NCBI GenBank assembly: GCA_002405445.1
Contig: DHLV01000213.1
Location: forward strand, 1 to 12,922
Direction: 5' to 3'
Length of the DNA: 12,922 nt
DNA from: Flammeovirgaceae bacterium UBA4659
GTDB taxonomy: Bacteria; Bacteroidota; Bacteroidia; Cytophagales; Cyclobacteriaceae
Shown here: positions 1-7,353 of the stretch, piece after piece
Numbering within the stretch: the stretch's first letter is position 1
Layout: each line of letters opens with the position of its first letter
Made by a program: the position numbers and the translations under genes
The notes under the pieces: generated by a model
Seen by the model: only the letters and a program-made list of their open reading frames with translations
Databases searched by the model: none
Told to the model about the DNA's origin: nothing

Positions 1-252
1 GATCGAGGTAAACGTTGCACCACCGTTGCTGCTTTTCCACACACCACCACCTCCGGTGCCTGCAAGTATAATTCTATCGTTGGTAGGGTGGAGCTCTAAG
101 TCAGTGACGCGCCCACTCATTAATGCCGGGCCAATGTGGCGCGCTTTTAGGTCACCAAAAACTTCTTTCCCTTTGGTAATGGCGTTGGGGGTTTGGGCAG
201 ACGTGGACATACTGATGACCCACGCAAGAACAACTAGTAATTTATATTTCAT
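1..252 (-). CDS. Secreted BNR/VPS10-like beta-propeller protein, N-terminal part only
   Basis: An open frame starts at the ATG whose complement is at 250-252 and runs without a stop off the left edge, giving 84 residues. It begins with a type I signal peptide (MKYKLLVVLAWVISMSTSAQ, cut probably before Gln). About 20 residues later comes the run RHIGPALMSGRVTDLELHP, then TGGGGVWKSSNGGATF, which carries the SxNGGxTF signature of BNR/sortilin-type beta-propeller blades. In Bacteroidota this N-terminus is typical of large exported proteins annotated as glycosyl hydrolase or VPS10 domain-containing proteins. Their substrate is usually unknown, so no enzymatic role can be claimed. The product is probably periplasmic or surface-exposed. 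It lies downstream of the LolA/LolB-like gene on the same strand, but a strong terminator separates the two. Confidence 0.85.
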   Translation of the reverse strand, partial: MKYKLLVVLAWVISMSTSAQTPNAITKGKEVFGDLKARHIGPALMSGRVTDLELHPTNDRIILAGTGGGGVWKSSNGGATFTSI

Positions 253-277
253 CGTTGCTGTAAATTTTTGTTTGGTC

Positions 278-318
278 AAAAAAAATACTCCAGCAGTCGC
301 ATAGATCGCTGAAGTATT
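278..318 (-). terminator. Rho-independent terminator after the LolA/LolB-like gene
   Basis: Read on the minus strand, AATACTTCAGC (complement of 308-318) pairs with GCTGGAGTATT (complement of 284-294). This gives an 11-bp stem with a single G-T wobble and a 13-base loop. The 3' arm runs directly into a T-tract (complement of 278-285). It lies 15 bases after the stop codon of the gene at 334-1092. The T-tract ends only 25 bases before the start of the next minus-strand gene. Confidence 0.85.
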
Positions 319-333
319 CAATTATTTCTTCTC

Positions 334-1092
334 TTAGTTTCCGCTGGCAGGAAATGCAAATAATGAAGCTTCTACTTTGGGATTTAGTTCGATTTTTTCA
401 ACGACAATGTTGGCACCTCCAGGTTGTCCTTTTGCACCTTGCACTATCGTGAACGGAAACATTAGTCCGTTTACCTCTTGATAATCGCTGGTTTTGGTTT
501 GGCTGATCATCCCTTTTGCAGGACCGGACGTCACTTCAGATTCCATCACAAGCGGAACATAATTCTCAGCATCAAAATAATAGTAGCTCACATTCTCAAC
601 TTCCTTTCCGTCCACTTTTGTAGGTTTTCTGGTAAGCTTAATCTTGAATGTTTCAGTGCCTTCAATGGTTTCTTTACCGACAAGTTCAATTTTGTAACCC
701 TTCTTCTGATAATCCAGAAACGCGTCCGGAAAGTCTTTTGCTTCATTCATCTTATAGTTCTCAGTTGATTCAGCATCACTTTTCTCAGCTTTCATGGTTT
801 GTTGATTGGTGCTCCACAAGGTTTTGCCGTCAAAGACGTTTTGGTTAAACTTCATTCCTTGAACCATAAGTAACGAATGGGTTCTTCCATCTTTTAACTG
901 CACCACCTCCATCGGCAATTCCATTGTCTGTGCCTTGAGTTTGGCCGTCATCTTCACGCCTTGTAAGGCCTCCCATTTTGCTTTGCCACCTGTATTTTCG
1001 AAATACTTGTTGATGATCTCGTCAGCAGTTTGTGCCTTCGCAACAGCAAAACACACCACGGCCAACAGGGTAAGTACACTTTTTAACTTCAT
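334..1092 (-). CDS. Periplasmic outer-membrane lipoprotein-sorting-like (LolA/LolB-fold) protein
   Basis: The 252-residue product has a clear type I signal peptide (Lys-rich start, hydrophobic core, AVAKA before Gln21) and no lipobox cysteine, so it is likely soluble in the periplasm. The mature part begins with TADEIINKYFENTGGKAKWE, typical of Bacteroidota proteins annotated as outer-membrane lipoprotein-sorting proteins. It continues with alternating short strands such as YKIELVGKETIEGTETFKI, YYYFDAENYVPLVMES and EVNGLMFPFTI. These fit the half-open beta-barrel of the LolA/LolB/LppX superfamily, which binds acyl chains or hydrophobic ligands. By inference it carries a lipid or lipoprotein cargo, but it is not the canonical LolA and its ligand cannot be read from sequence. 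It is followed by a strong terminator. On the minus strand a TACCTTAG box (complement of 1139-1146) could be its -7 element, but the nearest TTG is only 15 bp upstream, shorter than usual. Confidence 0.8.
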   Translation of the reverse strand: MKLKSVLTLLAVVCFAVAKAQTADEIINKYFENTGGKAKWEALQGVKMTAKLKAQTMELPMEVVQLKDGRTHSLLMVQGMKFNQNVFDGKTLWSTNQQTMKAEKSDAESTENYKMNEAKDFPDAFLDYQKKGYKIELVGKETIEGTETFKIKLTRKPTKVDGKEVENVSYYYFDAENYVPLVMESEVTSGPAKGMISQTKTSDYQEVNGLMFPFTIVQGAKGQPGGANIVVEKIELNPKVEASLFAFPASGN

Positions 1093-1299
1093 ATAATTTG
1101 GGTTTTAGTTGATTAAATGAGAACTGTATTATCAGCCGCTAAGGTAGGTAAATTACACCGTCAACGAAACGACAACTCCTCAGACGAATTTTTTGGGATA
1201 TTTGTTGCACGCAAAACGAATTAATTACAAGCAATGGCTCCTTTTTCAACTATTTTACACGTCTGTCCGTTATTTTAGCGCTTTAAAACTTAGCAGCAC

Positions 1300-3393
1300 A
1301 TGCGCTTTATCGCCATCGGCTTGATGTTATTTGCCTGTAGTCTGAGCACTGCCCAGGTGCTGACCCCAGCCCAATGGAGCTATTCCACTACCACCCAAAG
1401 CGTAAAAATTGGCGATGAGGTAGACTTAGTATTCAAGGCCAGCATCGATCACAACTGGTATCTCTACTCCACTGAATTTGACTGTGAAGATGGCCCGATC
1501 AAATTGACCTTTTCATTCGCGCCCGACCCCAGCTACGAATTGGTGGGCAAGGTGCAGCCGATGAACCCCATCGATAAGCACGATAATGCCTTTGAGTGCG
1601 ATGTGAAGATCTTCAAAAAGACGGCTGAATTTCGGCAGCGTGTAAAAATACGGTCTGAGATGATCAATATTGCAGGAGACTTTGAATACCAGGTTTGCAC
1701 GGAAATCACCGGGCAGTGCGTGCCTGGCAGCGGGCAATTTTTGTTCGACAATTCAAAGCTTCAGGTAAGTGGCATAGGCAAAAACTCAAAAGAGACAAAT
1801 TCGAAACCTGCAATCGAACGCCCCAACACAGCTTCGATTGACTCAACAAAAATTGGAAGCCAACAACCCATCACAAGCAACCCACCACTATACTCTTTCA
1901 ACGGCCCAATCCTCGACCCAACTTTGGTAAACGACCAAACGCAAAGCCAATCGCTGTGGGGCTTTATGTTCGTTGCATTTTTGGCAGGCTTGGCTGCACT
2001 AATCACACCGTGCGTCTTTCCAATGATACCCATGACGGTGAGTTTTTTTACCAATCGCGGCAGCAAAGCACAGGCACTCGTGTATGGGGTTTCAATCATC
2101 GTGATTTACACGCTGATTGGCGCGCTGCTTGCCCCCCTGATGGGCCCCGAGACGGCCAACCATCTGTCTACCGAGTGGATACCGAATCTGATTTTCTTTT
2201 CAGTTTTCATCGTGTTTGGCTTGTCGTTCTTGGGCCTGTTTGAAATCACGCTGCCAGGCTCGGTAATCAACAAGGTAGACCAGCAAGCGGAGAAGGGCGG
2301 ATTCGGTGGCGTGTTCTTCATGGCCTTCACATTGGTTCTGGTTTCTTTTTCGTGTACAGGCCCGCTGGTAGGAAGCATTTTGGTTTCATCTGCCGGTGGT
2401 GAATTCTTAAAACCAATTGCAGGCATGTTTGCTTTTGCTGCGGCCTTCGCTATACCATTTACCTTGTTTGCGATCTTTCCGGGCTGGCTTAAGTCGTTGC
2501 CTAAGTCAGGCGGTTGGTTAAATACGGTGAAAGTGGTATTGGGATTTTTAGAAATTGCATTGGCATTCAAGTTCCTGAGCATTGCTGATCAGGCTTTCCA
2601 TTGGAGAATGTTAGACCGCGAGGTGAACATCGCTATCTGGATTGCAATCGCGTTGCTGATGGGCATTTACCTGATGAAGGGCTTTCGTATGCCGGGCGAC
2701 ACCGGAAAAGATGCTGAAGGCAAAACGGTAAGCGTGCTGCGCGTTTCGTTGGCGATTGTGGTGTTCACATTTGCGATATACCTGATGCCCGGTATGTGGG
2801 GTGCACCGCTCAAATCTTTGGCAGGATACCTGCCCCCCCTGTCAACGCACGATTTTAACTTGTTGGACGCACAAGACAAACAAAACCCCAATACAATCTG
2901 TGACGTGCCAAAGTATGCCGATTTTCTCCACCTGCCCCACGGCATCAACGGATATTTTGATTACCGGCAGGCGATGGGATGCGCACGCGAGCAAAACAAA
3001 CCCCTCTTCATCGACTTTACGGGCCATGGCTGTACCAACTGCCGCGAAATGGAAGCGCGTGTGTGGAGCGATCCGCAGGTATTGCAGCGTTTGAAGAATG
3101 ATTACGTTGTAGTGGCCCTCTATGTAGATGACAAAACCATTCTGCCGGAGAGTGAATGGTACACCTCTGCATATGACAAAAAAGTGAAGAAAACCATTGG
3201 CAAGCAAAACGCAGATTTGCAGATTGCCAAATTGAACAATAATGCCCAGCCATTTTATGTGTTGGTGGGCAAAGACGAGCGCGTATTGATTTCACCAAAA
3301 ACCCACGACTTGAAGGTTGAGAATTTCGTGCGCTTTTTGGATGAAGGAAAGCGAAAATACCAGACGCTGTTTAACGGCAAGTCACTTCGATAA
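1300..3393 (+). CDS. dsbD: DsbD-type thiol:disulfide interchange protein
   Basis: This 697-residue protein moves reducing equivalents from cytoplasmic thioredoxin across the inner membrane to periplasmic thiol proteins. A signal peptide (about 1-19) leads into an N-terminal DsbD-alpha-like beta-sandwich (about 20-150) with the probable redox pair C133 and C140. A Ser/Thr/Asn/Pro-rich linker (about 151-218) follows. The membrane part has about eight segments between 218 and 500. Its two key cysteines are C238 in TPCVFPMIP and C352 in SFSCTGPLVG, the standard CcdA/DsbD pair. The C-terminal thioredoxin domain (about 540-690) has the active site C578-T-N-C581. Length and domain order are those of full DsbD. 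Oddities are the C-X6-C spacing of the N-terminal pair and extra cysteines at 62 and 100. The ATG at 1300 is chosen because the signal peptide starts there. It stands alone: the gene upstream is divergent and 172 bp separates it from the next gene. Confidence 0.93.
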   Translation: MRFIAIGLMLFACSLSTAQVLTPAQWSYSTTTQSVKIGDEVDLVFKASIDHNWYLYSTEFDCEDGPIKLTFSFAPDPSYELVGKVQPMNPIDKHDNAFECDVKIFKKTAEFRQRVKIRSEMINIAGDFEYQVCTEITGQCVPGSGQFLFDNSKLQVSGIGKNSKETNSKPAIERPNTASIDSTKIGSQQPITSNPPLYSFNGPILDPTLVNDQTQSQSLWGFMFVAFLAGLAALITPCVFPMIPMTVSFFTNRGSKAQALVYGVSIIVIYTLIGALLAPLMGPETANHLSTEWIPNLIFFSVFIVFGLSFLGLFEITLPGSVINKVDQQAEKGGFGGVFFMAFTLVLVSFSCTGPLVGSILVSSAGGEFLKPIAGMFAFAAAFAIPFTLFAIFPGWLKSLPKSGGWLNTVKVVLGFLEIALAFKFLSIADQAFHWRMLDREVNIAIWIAIALLMGIYLMKGFRMPGDTGKDAEGKTVSVLRVSLAIVVFTFAIYLMPGMWGAPLKSLAGYLPPLSTHDFNLLDAQDKQNPNTICDVPKYADFLHLPHGINGYFDYRQAMGCAREQNKPLFIDFTGHGCTNCREMEARVWSDPQVLQRLKNDYVVVALYVDDKTILPESEWYTSAYDKKVKKTIGKQNADLQIAKLNNNAQPFYVLVGKDERVLISPKTHDLKVENFVRFLDEGKRKYQTLFNGKSLR

Positions 3394-3518
3394 ATATGGA
3401 GTGGTGGGGTTTACTCTGAGGAAACCTTTTTCCTGGCGTTCTGAAATAGCTTTTTGTTTGCTTTGGCCAGTACTAGAGCAGGTTGTTGATATCTTCCTCG
3501 GAGGCTAGGCATTACGAA

Positions 3519-3543
3519 TTGACAATTTTTTGCGCTAAACTTG
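3519..3543 (+). promoter_or_regulatory. Weak promoter candidate for the M23 peptidase gene
   Basis: TTG (3519-3521) and TAAACTTG (3536-3543, one mismatch to the Bacteroidota -7 box TAnnTTTG) lie 23 bases before the TTG start at 3566. The 14-bp spacer is shorter than the usual 19-21 bp, so only the -7 box carries weight. Confidence 0.3.
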
Positions 3544-3565
3544 CGGTTCGTTAACATTTTTTCTT

Positions 3566-4888
3566 TTGAAAAAAGGGTGGTTCCAATCTCGTTGGGCAAG
3601 GCATGTGGCGGCAGCATCGGCTGCTGGGGTAGGTTTGTTGGCTACTTTTTTTTGGATTGATGCGCACACATCTTTTTTTTCGAAATCCGGAGACTACGCG
3701 CTGGAGCCGGAGACCGCAAAGCAGATGCCGGCAATGCCCAAACCTGTTTTTTTATACGGGCTGGAAGTAACACAACTCAACGTGGTGGAAGATGTGGTAA
3801 AGCACAATGAACGTTTTTTTGAGTTGTTCAAAAATGCTCATGTGCCTGCTGCGGTTATGCAGCAGTTGCACACGCTGCCACGCAACAAATTTGATTTCAG
3901 AAAGGTGGCTGCCAACCGAAAGTACACATTGATTCATGCCAACGATTCCCTCAAAACAGTGCACGCGCTGGTGTATGAGCCAAACGCCATCGATTATGTG
4001 ATTTTTCATTTGAAAGATTCGCTTCGCATAGAAGCCGGGCAGAGGGAGGTGGTGACAGAGGAAAAATCCATAGCGGGGCGTATTGAATCATCGTTGTCAG
4101 AGACAATCGAGCAATTGGATATTTCGCACGAACTTACCAACAAATTTGTAGACGTATTTGGCTGGCAAGTGGACTTTCAACGATTGCAAAAGGGCGACCA
4201 GTTTAAGTTGATTTACGAGGAAAAGTCAGTAGGGGGGAAACCCTATGCCATTGGCAACATTTTGGGAATCCACTTTGAGCATTTCGGCAACAGTTACTAT
4301 GCATTTCCATTTGACCAGGGCGATGGGCTTGATTACTTTGATGAGCAAGGTAACAGTTTGAGAAAGGCGCTTTTGAAATACCCTATTGAGTTTACACGCA
4401 TCAGTTCACGCTATTCGATGAGCCGGTTTCACCCGGTGGTAAAAGTATTTCGTCCACACCTGGGTACCGACTTTGCGGCACCTGCGGGCACACCGATTCG
4501 CAGCGTGGGGGATGGCATTGTTGAAGAAGCTCAATATACAGCCAATAACGGCAACTATGTGAAGATTCGGCACAATGCAACTTACACCACAGGTTACCTG
4601 CACATGTCTAAAATAGCATTGGGTATTACCGCTGGCGTACGTGTAAAGCAGAGCCAAACAATTGGTTTTGTAGGCAGCACCGGATTAGCCACCGGCCCTC
4701 ACTTATGTTACCGATTTTGGCGCAATGGCGTACAGGTAGATGCCTTGCGTGTAGAACTGCCACCCTCTCAGCCGGTAAAAAAGGAAATGCTGGCAAACTT
4801 TCAGTTGGTGAAAGACGCATGCACCGAAAAGCTCAACACGATTGCTTTTCCCGGCCCGCCTGTGTCAGTAGTGGTGGCGGGCAACTAA
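3566..4888 (+). CDS. M23-family peptidoglycan DD-endopeptidase (MepM-like), TTG start
   Basis: The 440-residue product has a basic N-terminus and one hydrophobic segment (about 14-31) acting as signal anchor or uncleaved signal. A MepM/Csd3-type accessory region (about 60-260) follows, including a helical part near IESSLSETIEQLDISHELTN and the strand-rich segment FQRLQKGDQFKLIYEE. The C-terminal M23 domain (about 285-400) shows H298-x3-D302 in HLGTD, H346 in YLHMS, and H379 in TGPHLCYRFW. The final zinc ligand, normally the second His of HxH, is Cys381 (codon 4706-4708). Cys can bind zinc, so the enzyme is probably active, cutting peptide cross-links in peptidoglycan during growth or division. 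TTG at 3566 is chosen because the frame is closed by TAA at 3536-3538, there is no ATG or GTG before it, and the next in-frame ATG would remove the membrane segment. The patatin gene follows after 34 bp. Confidence 0.9.
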   Translation: MKKGWFQSRWARHVAAASAAGVGLLATFFWIDAHTSFFSKSGDYALEPETAKQMPAMPKPVFLYGLEVTQLNVVEDVVKHNERFFELFKNAHVPAAVMQQLHTLPRNKFDFRKVAANRKYTLIHANDSLKTVHALVYEPNAIDYVIFHLKDSLRIEAGQREVVTEEKSIAGRIESSLSETIEQLDISHELTNKFVDVFGWQVDFQRLQKGDQFKLIYEEKSVGGKPYAIGNILGIHFEHFGNSYYAFPFDQGDGLDYFDEQGNSLRKALLKYPIEFTRISSRYSMSRFHPVVKVFRPHLGTDFAAPAGTPIRSVGDGIVEEAQYTANNGNYVKIRHNATYTTGYLHMSKIALGITAGVRVKQSQTIGFVGSTGLATGPHLCYRFWRNGVQVDALRVELPPSQPVKKEMLANFQLVKDACTEKLNTIAFPGPPVSVVVAGN

Positions 4889-4900
4889 CCTGCTGTTTGC

Positions 4901-4908
4901 TATCTTTG
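4901..4908 (+). promoter_or_regulatory. Candidate -7 promoter box for the patatin gene
   Basis: TATCTTTG matches the Bacteroidota -7 consensus TAnnTTTG exactly and lies in the 34-bp gap between the M23 and patatin genes, 14 bases before the ATG at 4923. No TTTG or TTG is seen 19-21 bp upstream, so its strength is uncertain. The patatin gene may therefore be transcribed both from here and by read-through. Confidence 0.35.
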
Positions 4909-4922
4909 TCCATCATCTTGGT

Positions 4923-7220
4923 ATGCATGTGTTGAGGATTTTATTGTTTTTGCTTTTTGTGGCGGCTGGTGGTGTGGCTTTTTCGCAAAAAGTGAGCGTG
5001 GTACTAAGTGGAGGCGGGGCCAAAGGACTGGCACACGTTGGTGTGCTCAAGGCTCTGGAGGAAAACGAAATTCCGGTTGACAACCTGGTAGGCACCTCCA
5101 TGGGTGGCATTGTGGCCGGTTGCTATGCTGCCGGCATGAGCCCCGACCAGATTGAAGACATCGTAACTTCCCCACAGTTTCTGGATTGGGTAAATGGTCG
5201 CTTTGAAAAAGGTCAGAGTTACTACTACTTTAAAAAAGACGATGACGCATCTTTCCTCAAAATCAATTTATCGCTCGATTCAACGTTTAGTTTTTTGGTC
5301 AATACCACCATTGCCAACGATCTCAGCTTGAATTTTGCGATGGCTGAAAAACTAGCCCAACCTTCAGCCATTTCAAAAAACAACTTCGACAGTTTGTTTG
5401 TGCCGCTGCGCATTATGGCGGCAGAGATATTCACCCAATCTGAGGTAGAGCTGAACAAAGGCGCCCTCAACGATGCGCTGCGGGCAACGCAAACAGTACC
5501 CTTTTTTTATAACCCGATCAGAATCGATGGTAAATACTTATTTGATGGAGGCGTCTATAACAATTTTCCCGTTGATGTGGCTCAAAGAACTTTCAGCCCC
5601 GATGTGATCATCGGCTCAAATGTTTCTTCTAAAGTTTACAATCAATATCCCTATGGCGAAGATGAGAAACTGATCTCGCGGTCGCTGTTGTATATGTTGT
5701 TGGATAAATCCAATCCAAAGGATGTTCCCACAAACGGCATTTATATTCAGCCTGACTTGTCTGCATATTCTGCTTTCGATTTTACCTCGGCCCAAGCCTT
5801 GATTGACAGCGGGTATCAGCAAACAATGAAACAGATGCCGGAGATAAAATTGAAAATTGCAAAAAGAGTGGCCTGTGAGGAGGTGGCAGCCAGACGCAAT
5901 GCGTTCAATCGAAAGACGCCACCCATAGTGGTGCAAGACATCCAACTCGAAGGATTCAGGCGCGGACAGAAGCTTTACATCAACAAGTTTTTCAAAAGCG
6001 GTAAACGCCCCCTCTACTTCAACGACATCAAAACGGGATACTTCAAATTGGTGTCAGAGCCGTTTTTCAACAGTGTGTATCCTAGCTTTGGCTTTGATAC
6101 GGCACGTAAGAATTTTAACTTCAGGCTAAGCCGCAGACCCCAAAATAATTTTCAAGTTGATTTTGGAGGCATCATCGCCACACGCAGTATTTCGCATATC
6201 TTTTTAGGCATCAACTACTACAATTTTAACAGGGCGCTCGTTCGGTATTCAGCCAATTTTTTTGCGGGCAATTTTTATAAGTCGGCATTGCTCAAAGCGC
6301 GTATCGATATCCCACTGATGGGGCAGTTTTATGTAGAGCCAGAACTCATCTTCAATAATTGGAGCTTCTTACGTGGAGATGACATTATTCAAAAGATTTT
6401 CAATCCAACCGTACTTGATCGCATCGACAGGCGGTATGGCGTGAATCTTGGAATACCGGTAGGCAACCAGTTTAAACTGGTTTTTTCCGGAGCATATCTC
6501 TCCAACAATGACAAATACATCGACACCCCCGTGCTGGTTTCCACCGATACGCTAGACGCTTTGAGAGTGACCGGTTTGCATGGAAGCGTACGTTTTTCCA
6601 CCAACACGCTCAACAGAAAACAGTATGCCTCTGACGGAAAAGCGTATAGTATTGGCGGTGATTGGTTTAACCTCGATGAGCAACTTACCCCGGGCACCAC
6701 GTCTATTAGCCAGAGCCAGACCACGGCAGCCAGAAGTTGGGTGCAGGCGCGCATTACGTTAGAGCAATATTTTAAGAAAGGTGTGTACAGTTCGGGCTAT
6801 TATTTGGACGGTGTAGTCTCCAATCAGCCTACGTTCATAAATTATTTCGGCACGATTATCTACGCACCGGCCTTTAACCCAATGCAAGACAGTCGCACAT
6901 TGTTGCTCCAAAACTTCCGGGCGTTTAACTACATAGCCGGAGGGTGGCGAAATGTGGTCACCATTCGAAGGAATTTCGACTTTAGGGCAGAAGGTTATGC
7001 ATTCAAACCATTCAGCGTTATCAAAGATGTAAATCAGAGGGCGATTCTTGATGAAGATATCACCAGGGTGTACTTTGCAGGCATGGCCAGTCTGGTAATG
7101 CATAGCACTATTGGCCCAATTAGCCTGAGCCTGAATTACTATGACGACCGCAACCGGCAGTGGGGCGTATTATTGCATGCCGGTTTTCTGTTATTTAACA
7201 AAACATCGATGGATCACTGA
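4923..7220 (+). CDS. Patatin-like phospholipase with POTRA-like segment and outer-membrane barrel (type Vd-like)
   Basis: The 765-residue product starts with a signal peptide (about 1-21, cut before or after Ser-Gln). The patatin domain (about 24-320) has the complete catalytic set: oxyanion loop SGGGAKG (29-35), nucleophile Ser59 in GTSMG, and Asp208 in FDGG. It is expected to hydrolyse acyl esters of lipids. Residues about 335-400 (VVQDIQLEGFRRGQKLYINKF and on) resemble one POTRA repeat. Residues about 405-765 are a series of alternating amphipathic, aromatic-rich strands typical of an Omp85/TpsB-type 16-strand barrel. This is the domain order of Pseudomonas PlpD, the prototype type Vd autotransporter, and of the Bacteroidota proteins usually annotated only as patatin-like phospholipase. 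By inference the lipase is exported through, or held at, the outer membrane. There is no obvious linker cleavage site, and the protein ends a few residues after the last strand. Codon use and style match the neighbours. Confidence 0.9.
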   Translation: MHVLRILLFLLFVAAGGVAFSQKVSVVLSGGGAKGLAHVGVLKALEENEIPVDNLVGTSMGGIVAGCYAAGMSPDQIEDIVTSPQFLDWVNGRFEKGQSYYYFKKDDDASFLKINLSLDSTFSFLVNTTIANDLSLNFAMAEKLAQPSAISKNNFDSLFVPLRIMAAEIFTQSEVELNKGALNDALRATQTVPFFYNPIRIDGKYLFDGGVYNNFPVDVAQRTFSPDVIIGSNVSSKVYNQYPYGEDEKLISRSLLYMLLDKSNPKDVPTNGIYIQPDLSAYSAFDFTSAQALIDSGYQQTMKQMPEIKLKIAKRVACEEVAARRNAFNRKTPPIVVQDIQLEGFRRGQKLYINKFFKSGKRPLYFNDIKTGYFKLVSEPFFNSVYPSFGFDTARKNFNFRLSRRPQNNFQVDFGGIIATRSISHIFLGINYYNFNRALVRYSANFFAGNFYKSALLKARIDIPLMGQFYVEPELIFNNWSFLRGDDIIQKIFNPTVLDRIDRRYGVNLGIPVGNQFKLVFSGAYLSNNDKYIDTPVLVSTDTLDALRVTGLHGSVRFSTNTLNRKQYASDGKAYSIGGDWFNLDEQLTPGTTSISQSQTTAARSWVQARITLEQYFKKGVYSSGYYLDGVVSNQPTFINYFGTIIYAPAFNPMQDSRTLLLQNFRAFNYIAGGWRNVVTIRRNFDFRAEGYAFKPFSVIKDVNQRAILDEDITRVYFAGMASLVMHSTIGPISLSLNYYDDRNRQWGVLLHAGFLLFNKTSMDH

Positions 7221-7353
7221 AGCAGCAGATTTTACAGTATAATCCCGTATTTGACTAGTAAGACCGGCTGTTTTTTGATTTTTTATCGCTAAATTTACTC
7301 ATTAACATCGGGCATTGGGTTTCCTTCGCCCTGACACTTACCTGGTTACCTCT

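Noticed and set aside
26..304. A 92-codon plus-strand open frame at the left edge
   Set aside because: It lies antisense to the BNR-type coding sequence and to the terminator, has no recognisable domain, and the minus strand has a clear signal peptide and BNR signature.
2106..2582. A 158-codon minus-strand open frame
   Set aside because: It is fully antisense to the membrane part of DsbD, whose conserved cysteines prove the plus strand is the coding one.
3419..3434. Possible terminator hairpin AGGAAA / TTTCCT after DsbD
   Set aside because: The stem is only 6 bp and is AT-rich, with no T-tract directly after it.
3411..3617. A 68-codon minus-strand open frame covering the DsbD-M23 gap
   Set aside because: It overlaps the start of the M23 gene, shows no signal or domain, and contains the region where the M23 promoter is expected.
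7315..7353. TTG at 7315 as start of the large OmpA gene
   Set aside because: It would place 13 residues without signal character before a normal signal peptide that begins at the ATG at 7354.
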